Shown: positions 37,747 to 47,449 of the stretch, in pieces
Position numbering within the stretch: position 1 is the first letter of the stretch
Layout: every line of letters starts with the position of its first letter
Assembly (NCBI RefSeq): GCF_002197665.1
Contig: NZ_NBBJ01000005.1
Coordinates: 124,001-188,000 of the forward strand
DNA length: 64,000 nucleotides
Source of the DNA: Sphingomonas mucosissima
GTDB lineage: Bacteria; Pseudomonadota; Alphaproteobacteria; Sphingomonadales; Sphingomonadaceae
Reading direction: 5' to 3'
Made by a program: the position numbers and the translations under genes
Notes under the pieces: model-generated
What the model was told of the DNA's origin: nothing
Database searches by the model: none
The model's input: the letters and a program-made list of their open reading frames with translations, nothing else

Positions 37747-38848
37747 CTGCGATGATCCTCGCGATCCGCTCACTTGCATGGCCGTCCCCGAACGGATTGT
37801 GGGCACGGGCCATGGCGGCATGGGCGGCCTTGTCATCAAGAAGGGTGAAAACTTCGGAAACGATCCGGTCCTCGTCTGCACCGATCAGCTTGGCGGTGCC
37901 CGCGGTCACGCCTTCGGGTCGCTCGGTGGTATCCCGCATCACCAGCACGGGCTTGCCGAGTGCCGGCGCCTCCTCCTGCACCCCACCCGAATCGGTGAGC
38001 GCCAGATCGCACAGGCCGAGCGCCCGGATGAAGTGCGGGTAATCCAGCGGTTCGATCCGGGCGACGTTGGCGCGCTGCCCCAGCACGTCGTCCATGACAG
38101 ATGCGACATTCGGATTGGGATGCATCGGGAAGAGCACGGCCACGTCTTCACGCGCGCCGATGCGCGCGATGGCGCGGGCGATCGCGGCCATGCCGTCGCC
38201 GAAATTCTCACGGCGGTGGGTGGTGACCAGCACGATGCGCTTGCCGGCAAAACGCGCTGCGATGTCGTCAAGCTGCGCGGCGAGCGACCGATCGGCCTCG
38301 ATCCGGCTGCGTGTCCAATGCAGCGCATCGATGACGGTGTTGCCAGTGACATGCACGCCGGTGCGGATATTCTCCCGAGCCAGGGCGTCCGCCGCCGTTT
38401 GCGTAGGCGCGAAGTGAAGGTCGGCGATCGGTGCGACGATCCGCCGGTTCACCTCCTCGGGCCAAGGATGGTAAATGTCCCCCGACCGTAGCCCCGCCTC
38501 GACATGGGCCACCGGGATCTTGCGGTAATAAGCGGCCAGCGCGCCGCACATGGCCGTGGCAGTATCGCCTTGCACGACGACACGATCGGGGCGCTCCTTA
38601 TCCAGCACCTCGCCAATTCCCGTGAGCAGCCGGGCGGTGAGGCGATCAAGCGTTTGCCCGGGCTCCATCAGATCGAGATCCACGTCCGGGACCAGGCCGG
38701 CAATCGCCAGAACCTGATCAAGGAGGCCGCGGTGCTGCGCTGTCACGCAGGTGCGCACCGCAAGCCCGGGCTGCTCCCGTAGCGCGCGCACGACGGGGAA
38801 CAGCTTGATCGCTTCCGGACGGGTTCCAAAGATAACCAGCGTTTTCAT
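37733..38848 (-). CDS. wecB: UDP-N-acetylglucosamine 2-epimerase (non-hydrolysing)
   Basis: Makes UDP-ManNAc, the substrate of the next enzyme. 371 residues from ATG 38848 (MKTLVIFGTRPEAIK), the standard family start; TTG 38872 would add eight residues. Other motifs: EAGLRSGD, TDSGGVQEEAP. No polymerase or transferase genes for the polysaccharide lie nearby. Confidence 0.93.
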   Translation of the reverse strand: MKTLVIFGTRPEAIKLFPVVRALREQPGLAVRTCVTAQHRGLLDQVLAIAGLVPDVDLDLMEPGQTLDRLTARLLTGIGEVLDKERPDRVVVQGDTATAMCGALAAYYRKIPVAHVEAGLRSGDIYHPWPEEVNRRIVAPIADLHFAPTQTAADALARENIRTGVHVTGNTVIDALHWTRSRIEADRSLAAQLDDIAARFAGKRIVLVTTHRRENFGDGMAAIARAIARIGAREDVAVLFPMHPNPNVASVMDDVLGQRANVARIEPLDYPHFIRALGLCDLALTDSGGVQEEAPALGKPVLVMRDTTERPEGVTAGTAKLIGADEDRIVSEVFTLLDDKAAHAAMARAHNPFGDGHASERIARIIADEVG

Positions 38849-38971
38849 GGTGAGGTGGCTAACAATCAGCAATTAAGGACGAGCTAAGCGGATCTACGTA
38901 ATTGATCCTTTGCTGCAAAGCGGCGTGCGGTTAAGCCCCCAGGCGCAAAGCCCCGGGGGAGAGTACCATCG

Positions 38972-39841
38972 ATGCCGTTCAAACCACTGCGCAAAGCCGT
39001 ATTCCCAGTTGCCGGGCTCGGCACGCGATTTCTTCCGGCGACCAAGTCCATGCCCAAGGAAATGCTGACGGTCGTCGACAAGCCGCTGATCCAATATGCG
39101 GTGGAGGAGGCGCTCGAGGCTGGGATCGAGCAGATCATCTTTGTCACGGGGCGCGGCAAGAGCGCACTCGAAGATCATTTCGACATTTCCTACGAGCTCG
39201 AGGCCACGATGAAGGCGCGCGGCAAGAGCCTGTCGGCGATTGAGGGCATCCGCCAGAAGCCGGGATCGCCGGTGTATGTCCGCCAGCAGGAGCCGCTCGG
39301 GCTGGGGCACGCCGTATGGTGCGCGCGGGAGATCGTGGGTGATGAGCCGTTCGCCGTGCTGCTGCCTGATGAGCTGATGGTCGGCACCCCCGGCTTTCTC
39401 GCGCAGATGGTGGAAGCCTATCATCGCGTGGGCGGAAACCTGATCGGTGCATTGGAAGTCGCGCCCGAGGAAACGGACAAGTATGGCATCATCACGCCCG
39501 GCAAGGCGGACGGGCCGCTGACCGAGGTCCTGGAAGTGATTGAAAAGCCCGCCAAGGGCACCGCCAAGTCGAACCTGATGACGCCGGGGCGCTATATCCT
39601 GCAGCCCGAAGTTATGAAGATTCTCGACAATCCCGTGAAGGGCGCGGGCGGCGAGATCCAGCTGACCGATGCGATGGCGCAGCTTATCGGCAAGCAGCCG
39701 TTCCACGGCTATACCTTCACCGGGCAGCGCTATGATTGCGGGGACAAGGCTGGCTTCATTCAGGCGAACCTAGCGCTCGCGTTGGCGCGCGCCGATATCG
39801 GGCCGTCGGTGCGGGCTTTTGCGAAGAGCTTGCTGAACTAA
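38972..39841 (+). CDS. galU: UTP-glucose-1-phosphate uridylyltransferase
   Basis: Forms UDP-glucose. 289 residues: AGLGTRFLPATKSMPKEML, LPDELM, and a VIEKPAKG segment. It is divergent from wecB and convergent with the ThiF-like gene, whose stop overlaps by four bases. UDP-glucose would serve the same envelope polysaccharides as wecBC. Confidence 0.95.
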   Translation: MPFKPLRKAVFPVAGLGTRFLPATKSMPKEMLTVVDKPLIQYAVEEALEAGIEQIIFVTGRGKSALEDHFDISYELEATMKARGKSLSAIEGIRQKPGSPVYVRQQEPLGLGHAVWCAREIVGDEPFAVLLPDELMVGTPGFLAQMVEAYHRVGGNLIGALEVAPEETDKYGIITPGKADGPLTEVLEVIEKPAKGTAKSNLMTPGRYILQPEVMKILDNPVKGAGGEIQLTDAMAQLIGKQPFHGYTFTGQRYDCGDKAGFIQANLALALARADIGPSVRAFAKSLLN

Positions 39842-40599
39842 GCCTTCCCGCACGCGGGGCAGGCGGGGTCCTTTGGCACCCGGATCGTCCGAAAGCGAAG
39901 ATCAAGCAGGTCGAGGAGGGTGAGCCGGCCGGCCGGATCTTCGCCGAAGGGCGCTAGCGCGCGGATCGCCTCCAGCGCTGCCATACTGCCCAGTACGCCA
40001 GTGACCGGCCCGAGCACGCCCTGCTCGGCGCAGGTCGCTTCGTCACGATCGGGCGCGGTGCCGACCAGGCACCGGTAGCAGGGTTTGTCCGGCTCCCAGC
40101 CGCGATAGGTCGCCAATTGCCCCTCGAACTGGCCGACTGCCGCCGAAACCAGCGGGATGCGATGGTTCAACGCGGCGTCGGCAACGGAAAGCCGGGTCGC
40201 GAAATTGTCGCACCCGTCCACCACGACATCGGCGCCAGACAGCAAAGTCGAGGCGCTCTGGGCGGTGATTCGCGCGACGACCGTATCCATGGCGACATGA
40301 GGATTCTGGCGGCTGACCGCGGCGGCGGCCTGCTGGGCCTTTGGCAGCCCGACGTCGCCGGTGCCGAAGAGGATCTGACGCTGAAGATTGGAAAGATCCA
40401 CCCGATCGTCATCAATGACGACCAACCGTCCGACCCCGGCCCCGGCGAGATAGGCGATCACCGGCGATCCGATGCCACCCGCGCCGATCACGGCCACGGT
40501 GGAACGCTTCAGCCGGCGCTGCCCCGCGCCGCCGATCTCTCGAAGGATGATCTGCCGCGCATATCGTGCGCGCTCCTCCTCGCCGAGCGTCACTGCCAT
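39838..40599 (-). CDS. ThiF/MoeB-family adenylyltransferase
   Basis: E1-like enzyme that adenylates the C-terminus of a sulfur-carrier protein (ThiS or MoaD). 253 residues from ATG 40599: GAGGIGSPV nucleotide site, DDDRVDLSNLQRQILF, Arg-finger region, and two Cys pairs (CYRC and CPAC) that bind zinc. Whether it serves thiamine or molybdenum cofactor synthesis cannot be told; no thi or moa genes are beside it. A longer frame to 40668 lacks conservation. Confidence 0.9.
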   Translation of the reverse strand: MAVTLGEEERARYARQIILREIGGAGQRRLKRSTVAVIGAGGIGSPVIAYLAGAGVGRLVVIDDDRVDLSNLQRQILFGTGDVGLPKAQQAAAAVSRQNPHVAMDTVVARITAQSASTLLSGADVVVDGCDNFATRLSVADAALNHRIPLVSAAVGQFEGQLATYRGWEPDKPCYRCLVGTAPDRDEATCAEQGVLGPVTGVLGSMAALEAIRALAPFGEDPAGRLTLLDLLDLRFRTIRVPKDPACPACGKA

Positions 40600-40860
40600 A
40601 CGACTGTGCCCGGGGTGTGAGGGCGGCGACCTCCCAAGGGCGGCTCGCCGGCGTCCGCCTTTTGGCAAGACGCCCGCATCAGAGAGTTTGCGGTCACTGC
40701 TTCACGATCCCGGGTCCCTCCACGTGGCCGGCCAATTAGGCATGGGAAACGTCCGTTAAGCGAAGGGAGCGGGGTACCACTGGTCATTGTTACACCTCGC
40801 ACGCCCGAGCCGCACACCGCTGTGTTTCGGTGAACCCGACAGGCGATCTGCTGCCAACGA

Positions 40861-41346
40861 TCAGGACGTGCCGAGGCCGGTTGATCCGAAACCGCCACCG
40901 CCCCGCGTCGTGGTCGCGCTCAGCGTATCGACGAAGCTCAGTTCGGGTCGGATGATGGGAACGAACACCAGCTGCGCAATCCGATCGCCGGGATTGATCG
41001 TCAGCGTTTCGCTGCCCGGCGGCGTGCGGAGCCAGGCGCTGACAAAGATCTGCGCGGTGTAGTCGGCATCGATCAACCCGACCGACTGGCCGAGGATAAG
41101 CCCCTTCTTGTGGCCCAGCCCGGACCTGGCGAGCACCAAAGCGGCCATATCGGGATCGTTCATCAACACGGCCATGCCCGATGGCACAAGTACAGCCGGC
41201 GCTTGCGGATGAAGCACCAACGGCTCGTCGATACAGGCATGAAGATCGATGCCTGCGGCCATGTCCGTCTGATACCGGGGCAGGCCCCACTCGCGGAGCC
41301 GCGGGTCTAGGATCTGAACCTCGATCTTCTTCCGGCTTGACGTCAT
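40861..41346 (-). CDS. dut: dUTP diphosphatase
   Basis: Hydrolyses dUTP to keep uracil out of DNA. 161 residues: motifs AAGIDLHAC, LARSGLGHKKG, GLIDADYTAQI and the C-terminal RGGGGFGSTG. ATG 41346 preferred; a frame to 41406 lacks support. A 261-base gap separates it from the ThiF-like gene, with no clear gene in it. Confidence 0.95.
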   Translation of the reverse strand: MTSSRKKIEVQILDPRLREWGLPRYQTDMAAGIDLHACIDEPLVLHPQAPAVLVPSGMAVLMNDPDMAALVLARSGLGHKKGLILGQSVGLIDADYTAQIFVSAWLRTPPGSETLTINPGDRIAQLVFVPIIRPELSFVDTLSATTTRGGGGFGSTGLGTS

Positions 41347-41539
41347 TGCGCTTCTCTTTGCTCCGTTCGCATCATTGGCGTTTCCATCTCGCGTGCCAGG
41401 GCGCAAGCCCTGCCTCCATAACGATCAGGACGGGCCGCCTTGTCCCCCCGCGCCGTATCTAACGTTTAGCGACGCGCCAAGCGCAGGCGCAGCCCGTCGC
41501 ACTCCGGCGAACGGCGCCAAGGTTCGTGAACAAAGAAAA

Positions 41540-41566
41540 GGCCGCGGCAGATGTCCTGCCGCGGCC
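41540..41566 (-). terminator. rho-independent-type terminator
   Basis: GGCCGCGGCAG (41540-41550) pairs perfectly with CTGCCGCGGCC (41556-41566); on the minus strand the hairpin is followed by TTTTCTTTG. It lies just past the stop of the gene at 41589. Confidence 0.8.
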
Positions 41567-41588
41567 CGTTTTCAATCAAGTCGGCTCG

Positions 41589-42008
41589 TTACCTCGGCTC
41601 GCCGTTGACCGTCCGCTCGCGCGTGATCACCGGCTTTTCGCCCTTCTGCTTGTAGATGGACATCGAATTGGAACGAACGTCGCCGTTCGGGTTGACGTTG
41701 GTCATCGCGCGCGACCGTGCGCGCTCGTCATCGTCTCGGGCGGTCGCCGTGGAACGCTGGCGCGCGGTATTGTTCTCGGTGTTGAAACGCGCGCTCGCGT
41801 CCGTCGTCGCGGTGCCACCGTTCGCCGCCGCGGCATCGGCGGTGCCGGAGACGCCGACCGCGCCATCGCCGCTCATGCCGCCGCTCGTGGTTCCAGCAGA
41901 GACGTCGCCAGTGGTTGGGGTTGCAGTGCCGGCGCTGCCTGTATTGGTCTGCGCATGGGCGGCGCCTGCCACCAGCAACGCTGGGGCAAGAAGAAATAGA
42001 GTTCGCAT
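41589..42008 (-). CDS. exported low-complexity hypothetical protein
   Basis: 139 residues. Signal peptide MRTLFLLAPALLVAGAAHA, then a Gly/Thr/Ala/Ser-rich stretch and a charged tail. ATG 42008 has GGGAGT upstream; the frame to 42035 adds nothing conserved. It is followed upstream on the strand by two similar low-complexity exported proteins. Function unknown. Confidence 0.72.
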   Translation of the reverse strand: MRTLFLLAPALLVAGAAHAQTNTGSAGTATPTTGDVSAGTTSGGMSGDGAVGVSGTADAAAANGGTATTDASARFNTENNTARQRSTATARDDDERARSRAMTNVNPNGDVRSNSMSIYKQKGEKPVITRERTVNGEPR

Positions 42009-42012
42009 GATG

Positions 42013-42324
42013 TTACTCCCGTTTGGGCCGCTCATCGATCGTGATCGTGCAGCCGCTCGCGTCGCGGGTCATCGTTACCGACCGCCCGTTACCATCGGAC
42101 GTGCTGCTGCTCGACGCGGAAGACCGACCGTCACTCGAGGAAGATACCGAAACCGAGCTGCTAGAGGATCGGCTCCCGGCCGATTGCGCACTCGCGCGTG
42201 CGCTGCCGTCGCGCTCGTCAGACACCATTGTCGTCTCGACCCGCCCGTCGGCGAAATAGTGCGTTTGCTTGCACTGCCCGGGCGTGGTGGCGACCATTGT
42301 GAGGATGAGAGCGGCCAGCATCAA
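42013..42324 (-). CDS. exported serine-rich hypothetical protein
   Basis: 103 residues. An N-terminal hydrophobic segment (MMLAALILTMVATTPG), then HYFADGRVETTM, then a run of Ser-rich repeats (SSSVSVSSSSDGRSS) and an ending with a conserved-looking TRDASGCTITIDE. Two Met starts are possible at 42324 and 42321. It lies four bases from the gene at 41589, so the two are probably cotranscribed. Confidence 0.6.
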   Translation of the reverse strand: MMLAALILTMVATTPGQCKQTHYFADGRVETTMVSDERDGSARASAQSAGSRSSSSSVSVSSSSDGRSSASSSSTSDGNGRSVTMTRDASGCTITIDERPKRE

Positions 42325-42331
42325 AAGGTGA

Positions 42332-42353
42332 GGGCGGGCCGTTTGGCCCGCCC
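42332..42353 (-). terminator. GC-rich hairpin between the two low-complexity genes
   Basis: GGGCGGGCC (42332-42340) and GGCCCGCCC (42345-42353) pair around GTTT. The T-run is weak on both strands, so termination may be partial. Confidence 0.5.
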
Positions 42354-42360
42354 TTCATCC

Positions 42361-42783
42361 TCAATTCTGCGGCGGGGTCTGCGGCGCCGTGGCGTTCGCC
42401 GAGCTGTCGCCGAACACTTCGCCGGTCGACCCGGTGCTATCGGTTGCGCCATAAGCATCGACCGCAGTCGAGCTCGACGTCGAACCGGTGCCGGTTGCCG
42501 TGCCGCCGGCTGCTACGCCGCCAGTCGCGCGGTTACGGTCAGTGTAGACCGAGCCAGCGCCGTAGGTGGATGACGAGCTGCCCGGCTGGCGCTGTTCGCG
42601 CTTCTGCGCGCGGTCCATCCGCTTCTGCTGACCCTGTGTCATCGTGCCACCGGATGCGCCGCCGGCGACGGAGCCCTGCGGGGTGGATGCTGCTGCGCCG
42701 CCGCCTGCGGTCGTCTGCGCCATGGCAGTAGTGCTAAGAAGGCCGGCTGCAGCAACGGCTGCAAACATGGAGGTGATACGCAT
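42361..42783 (-). CDS. exported Gly/Ala/Ser-rich hypothetical protein
   Basis: 140 residues. Signal peptide MRITSMFAAVAAAGLLSTTAMA, then a Gly/Ser/Thr-rich mature chain (GGASGGTMTQGQQKRMDRAQ, GGVAAGGTATGTGS). No domain recognised. It is the third in a row of low-complexity exported proteins. Confidence 0.7.
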   Translation of the reverse strand: MRITSMFAAVAAAGLLSTTAMAQTTAGGGAAASTPQGSVAGGASGGTMTQGQQKRMDRAQKREQRQPGSSSSTYGAGSVYTDRNRATGGVAAGGTATGTGSTSSSTAVDAYGATDSTGSTGEVFGDSSANATAPQTPPQN

Positions 42784-43402
42784 TTTACTCTCCGATTATC
42801 TCGTCCCTCTCACGAGGAGGGCAGACGGAGAAGCGCCCGACGGCCGGAAAGGTTCATTACCAAATCATTTATTTTCATGCTGAGACTGCCATCAGGGTGC
42901 GCTTCGCCACGGCATTTACTTGTTGAAGCGCATGTTATTCAGTCGACGGGAGTGCTGTTGTTGAGAGGCTATCAGCGGATGTTATCCGGCTCCAGAATGG
43001 ACCGAGGGGCGACTTGAAGCGAGAAAGGCATCGCTTCGGTTCGATATGCGGATCTCGGGAACCGCGAGGACGGCACCGCAACAGCGGAACAGGCTGCATA
43101 TTGGCTTCGCACACGCGGGCGCTGTTGGTGGTGGCGATCGACCATGCGAGGCAGATTGACGGGCGAACGAAACGTGACAAACCCTTCGCTGGCTCAGGGG
43201 AAAGGATGGGTCTGCTTGCGTCGAATACTGGACATCGCACATTCGTGAGAGCGTGTGCGAGCAGGTATGCGAGGGCGCTCTAAAGTGTAATCTTCCCCGG
43301 GCCTTTTGCAGCGCTCACCGCCCGCCCGGACCGCCCCCCGTTCAGCGCCGGTTATAGCAGCGGCGGTCAACGAGCGGTTATTTGAAGCAGAAGGCGCACC
43401 TT
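42784..43402. other. gene-free region upstream of the DUF4197 gene
   Basis: 619 bases without a convincing gene. A frame at 43014-43283 (plus) lacks a ribosome site and recognisable features. Promoters for the flanking genes are presumably here but no clear consensus box is seen. Confidence 0.5.
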
Positions 43403-44095
43403 ATGATCAATCCGACCCGCCGATCCCTCCTGCTTGGCGCCGGGTTTGCCGTGCCGCTGCTGCTGCTGCCCGCGTGTGCGACGACCGGCTTCGATGGCGG
43501 TGTCACGGAGGGTTTGCGGCGTCTCCTGGCCATATCGAGCGAGCGCGCACTGACGCGGCTGATCGCGGACAATGGCTTCCTTAACGATCCGGATGCCCGC
43601 ATCACGTTCCCGGCACAGCCCGGCGACCGCACCACGGCCGTGTTGGGCGCGTTGCTTGGATCCGCACCGGTGCAGCGCCAGCTGGCGCTCGCGATCAACC
43701 GCGCGGCGGGTGAGGCGGCGGATCGCGCCGCCCCGTTGATCTATGACTCGATCCGCTCGCTCACTTTCTCGGACGCGCTCGGCATCGTGCGCGGCGGTCC
43801 GACGGCCGCAACCGCATATCTCGAGCGGTCCATCGGCGATCGCATCATCGACGCCATGCTTCCCGAGGTGGGCGGCGCGCTGCGCCAGTTCGACGGCAAT
43901 TCGATCCTCGGCCCGGTGCTCGGCGCCGCTACCGGCATCAACGTCGCTGGCATACAGCGCACGGTGACCGACCAAGCAGCTCGCGGACTCTGGCGCGCGA
44001 TCGGGCGTGAAGAAGCGGCCATCCGCGCCGCGCCGGCGAGTGCGCGCGATCCGCTGGTCGAGGCGGTTCTGAACGGCAGTCGGCTGGTCGGATGA
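43403..44095 (+). CDS. DUF4197 family exported protein
   Basis: 230 residues from ATG 43403 (MINPTRRSLLLGAG), a twin-arginine-like N-terminus with a lipobox-like LLPAC. The remaining chain follows the DUF4197 pattern (LGALLGSAPV, LERSIGDRIIDAMLPEVGGAL, DPLVEAVLNGSRLVG). Function unknown. An upstream ATG at 43382 would hide the signal. Confidence 0.85.
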   Translation: MINPTRRSLLLGAGFAVPLLLLPACATTGFDGGVTEGLRRLLAISSERALTRLIADNGFLNDPDARITFPAQPGDRTTAVLGALLGSAPVQRQLALAINRAAGEAADRAAPLIYDSIRSLTFSDALGIVRGGPTAATAYLERSIGDRIIDAMLPEVGGALRQFDGNSILGPVLGAATGINVAGIQRTVTDQAARGLWRAIGREEAAIRAAPASARDPLVEAVLNGSRLVG

Positions 44096-44151
44096 GCCGC
44101 GGCGGCGTTGGGGACTGCCTCTGCAACGCCGCTACTATTCTATAGGCGGGC

Positions 44152-44227
44152 TGGAGCGGGTGAAGGGAATCGAACCCTCGTCGTAAGCTTGGGAAGCTTC
44201 TGCTCTACCATTGAGCTACACCCGCAG
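44152..44227 (-). tRNA. tRNA-Gly (anticodon CCC)
   Basis: 76 bases including an encoded CCA. Acceptor GCGGGTG pairs CACCCGC, discriminator T. The D-arm AGCTCAATGGTAGAGC and T-arm GAGGGTTCGATTCCCTT are regular. The anticodon loop TTCCCAA gives anticodon CCC, like E. coli glyU. One non-pairing base (G-A) sits at the top of the anticodon stem. Confidence 0.94.
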
Positions 44228-44424
44228 AACGTCGAGATAACCGCCTCCGGTTGTCTCACTGCCGTTCCGTTCCGAAGCGCTCTTGATTGATGATACAATC
44301 CGCACGCGATGGATGTGCGGGCCATATTCAATCGTACGTGTCGGCGCAAGCGGGGTTGGGGATCATCCTCGTCGACGCGCGCCGCCTTTGGACGGCGCAC
44401 GTCGGCTCCGAACGGACGTTCCGA

Positions 44425-46239
44425 CTATCGGCGCTTGGCAGCGATGTAGCGGTTCACCTGCTCTTCCAGCAGATCGAGGGGCAGTGCGCCCTGGCTCAGC
44501 ACGGCTTCATGGAACTCGCGAATGTCGAACCGGTCCTTCAGTTCACGCTGGGCGCGTGTGCGCAGCTCCACGATCTTCAACTGACCCACCATGTAGCTCG
44601 TCGCCTGACCCGGCCAGTTGAAGTAGCGATCGACCTCGCGCGCGATATCCGTGTCGGAAACGGAGCTGTTGTTCTTGAAGTAAGCGACCGCCTGTTCGCG
44701 CGTCCAGCGCTTGGAATGAATGCCGGTGTCCAGCACGAGCCGGATCGCGCGCCAGACCTGCAGCGAGAGCATGCCGAAGCGCGAATACGGATCCTTGTAG
44801 ACGCCCATTTCGTCCCCGAGACGTTCGGTATAAAGGCCCCAGCCTTCCATATAAGCGCCATAGCCGCCGAACTTGCGGAACTTTGGTATACCGGTCAGCT
44901 CCATCTGACGCGCAATCTGGAAGTGATGCCCGGGCGCGCCCTCATGAACAGAGATGCCCGCGACCTGCACCTTCTGCGTCTGGTTCATGTCCACCAGGTT
45001 GACGTAATAGATGCCAGGCCGCGTGCCGTCCGCTGACGGTGAATTGTAGAAGGCGGTGGAGGCCGTTCCTTCGCGCCATTTCTCGACGGCGCGCACCTCC
45101 AGCGGGGCCTTCGGCAGCACGCTGAAATAGCGTGGCGCCAGCGTCATCACCTCTGCAATGATGGCGCGTGCGTCCGTGAGATACTGCTCACGGCCCGCTT
45201 CGGTGTTGGGATACTTCAGTTTCGGATCGGTGCGGATATGATCGAAGAATTGCTCCAACGTTCCGGTGAAGCCGACCTGGCGCTTGATCGCCTCCATCTC
45301 CTGACGGATCGCCGAGACTTGTTGAAGGCCGATCTGGTGGATCTGATCAGCGGTCAGATTGGTGGTGGTCGAGCTCTTCAGGCGATCGTCGTAGTAAGCC
45401 GTCCCGTCCGGCAGGCTCCATACGCCGAAGTTGCCCTTTGACTTTGGCTCAATCTCATTGAGCGCCGCCAGCAGGACGTCATAGCCGCGCTTGAACGGCC
45501 CGGTCAGCGCCGCCTGAGCGTCTGTGAGCAGCTGCTGCTTAGTGGCCGCGGGCGCGTTCAGCGCGGTGACCTTCTTGCGGAAATCGGCCATGACGGTCGA
45601 ATCAGTGCCGCTGCCAAACGGGGCGCCGGTGATCACCTTGCGCGCGTCGTTGCGCGCCGGGGCAAAATTGACCTTGTTCGGGATGATGCCGGCCGCGGCC
45701 TGTTCGCGCATTGTCGCGGCGACTTCGCGCATCACACGCTCGGTATCGCGCAGGCGGCCGATATAGGCCTTCGCGTCCGCGACCGTATCGACCTTGTGAT
45801 TGTTGATCAGCAGGACGGGGATTTCACCCGCCGGGCTGCCATTGGTCGACACTGGAAAACGATGCTTGCGGAAGCGGAAGGACTCCCGGCCGCGCTCCAC
45901 TTCATGTTCGAACAACCGGTAGCTGACGCGTGCGCTTTCGCCGAGCTGTTCGGGCTTGAAGCGCGCCTTCATCGCCTTGAGCTGACGCTCCGCCATGTCA
46001 CGCGCCCGTACCTGCGCCGCGTCCGTATAATCGTCGAGCCGATCATAGTTCGTCTTGAAGCCGAGCTGGGTCTGCGATTCCGGGCTTAGCGCCAGCTGTT
46101 CGTCATAGGCAGCGTCGAGAAACTGCAGCAGCGCCGCATCTTGCTGGCCGGCCTGCGCAGCAATTGGCGCTTGGAGGGGCGCCGCGCCCTGCACCAGCGG
46201 CAGCATCGGCAAGAGCATCAAGGCAAGGGTAGGGCGCAT
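44425..46239 (-). CDS. DUF885 (peptidase-like) exported protein
   Basis: 604 residues. N-terminal signal peptide (MRPTLALMLLPMLPLVQG). The family's metal motif is HEGAPGHHFQ, resembling the M32-type HExxH fold, and YMEGWGLYTERL follows. DUF885 proteins are thought to be peptidases; substrate unknown. Found as a single gene after tRNA-Gly. Confidence 0.9.
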   Translation of the reverse strand: MRPTLALMLLPMLPLVQGAAPLQAPIAAQAGQQDAALLQFLDAAYDEQLALSPESQTQLGFKTNYDRLDDYTDAAQVRARDMAERQLKAMKARFKPEQLGESARVSYRLFEHEVERGRESFRFRKHRFPVSTNGSPAGEIPVLLINNHKVDTVADAKAYIGRLRDTERVMREVAATMREQAAAGIIPNKVNFAPARNDARKVITGAPFGSGTDSTVMADFRKKVTALNAPAATKQQLLTDAQAALTGPFKRGYDVLLAALNEIEPKSKGNFGVWSLPDGTAYYDDRLKSSTTTNLTADQIHQIGLQQVSAIRQEMEAIKRQVGFTGTLEQFFDHIRTDPKLKYPNTEAGREQYLTDARAIIAEVMTLAPRYFSVLPKAPLEVRAVEKWREGTASTAFYNSPSADGTRPGIYYVNLVDMNQTQKVQVAGISVHEGAPGHHFQIARQMELTGIPKFRKFGGYGAYMEGWGLYTERLGDEMGVYKDPYSRFGMLSLQVWRAIRLVLDTGIHSKRWTREQAVAYFKNNSSVSDTDIAREVDRYFNWPGQATSYMVGQLKIVELRTRAQRELKDRFDIREFHEAVLSQGALPLDLLEEQVNRYIAAKRR

Positions 46240-46385
46240 CGAAATCTCCTAAGATGAAGTGCTTGTTACGCCGTGTGTCCTGCGGTGCAATGCCCGCGTT
46301 CAGGCATTCACAACAGTTTCGCGCACGCGCCCAGAGCATGCGCGCGTTTGATCAGGCGCCGTGAGCGGCAGCGGGGGGCCGGGCG

Positions 46386-47354
46386 TTAGTTAGGATCGGT
46401 GACCAGCACGGCGATCTTGCTGCCGGTGCCGCTGGTCGCAAGCGTTTCGCGGGTGACCAGCATGGTCGTGCCCGGGGTAAGAACAGCTTCCAGCCTGGTG
46501 CGAAACTCATCGGGCACATGACCCTTCGTCAGTTCTTGCGCCGTGAGTTCGCCTGACATGTTTTCACCGCCGCCGGGCAGCGGGAGGCGGAGCCAGTGCG
46601 GGCCCTCAGCGTCGATCGCGCGGAGCGTGAAGGCCTGCGTTGCCGTGATCGGCTCATCAAGCGCGACGGTTGCCGATCCGATCTGCTTTCCGTTGCGCAA
46701 GACCACCACGCGCCGGTCGCGGCCGCTGACGATGATCGATACGGGCCCGGTTGGGGCCCGCTCCGGGTTCCAGCTAAAGCGGGTCGGGTTGGCGTGCGCG
46801 TCTTCGTCAGGTGCCTTCATCGGATTGGCGGCGGGGGATACCTCTGGCACCAGCGTTTCGTTGGTGATCACGACCGTCAGACCGAGCTGGGTGACGCCGT
46901 AGAGCAGCTTGGCGAATGCCAGCGGAAGGCGAACGCAGCCGTGGCTGGCGGGATAGCCGGGGAGGGCGCCTGCATGAAGCGCGATGCCGTCCCATGTCAG
47001 CCGCTGCATGTAGGGCATCGGCGCATTGTTGTAGAGGTTGGACTTGTGGTCCACTCGCTTCTGCAAGATGGTGAAGACGCCGGTGGGCGTGGTGTGGCCG
47101 GGCTTGCCCGATGAGATGGTGGTGACACCGACGGGCACGCCGTTGCGATAAACATACGCGCGCTGGGTCTTCAGGCTGACGATCATCGTGACCGGGCCGT
47201 TCGGCGCGATCTGCGGTGCCCAGAAGAATTCACCGGGCTTCATTCGCTCGATCGCGCCCGGTTCCATGATCGGCGCGGACACTTGCGCAGGGGCCGCGGC
47301 AGCCAACGCCAGCGCCGCAGAAGCAAACAGGGGTACGAGAGAACGCATCAACAT
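46386..47354 (-). CDS. L,D-transpeptidase (YkuD) exported protein
   Basis: About 322 residues. Signal peptide MLMRSLVPLFASAALALAAA. A YkuD catalytic site is present: HAGALPGYPASHGCVRLP, with nucleophile Cys in SHGCVR and the preceding His. It would cross-link or trim peptidoglycan. The second half (from about residue 200) is a repeat-like region with a possible second, degenerate domain. ATG 47354 and ATG 47348 are both possible starts. Confidence 0.9.
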   Translation of the reverse strand: MLMRSLVPLFASAALALAAAAPAQVSAPIMEPGAIERMKPGEFFWAPQIAPNGPVTMIVSLKTQRAYVYRNGVPVGVTTISSGKPGHTTPTGVFTILQKRVDHKSNLYNNAPMPYMQRLTWDGIALHAGALPGYPASHGCVRLPLAFAKLLYGVTQLGLTVVITNETLVPEVSPAANPMKAPDEDAHANPTRFSWNPERAPTGPVSIIVSGRDRRVVVLRNGKQIGSATVALDEPITATQAFTLRAIDAEGPHWLRLPLPGGGENMSGELTAQELTKGHVPDEFRTRLEAVLTPGTTMLVTRETLATSGTGSKIAVLVTDPN

Positions 47355-47449
47355 GGCGGAAACATAAAGTCCCGCCGGCGCACGCACCAGCGGGACCTTA
47401 CGTATTGCGGGACGGCAGCTTGCGGGACCGCGGCTGACGCCGTTCGTGA

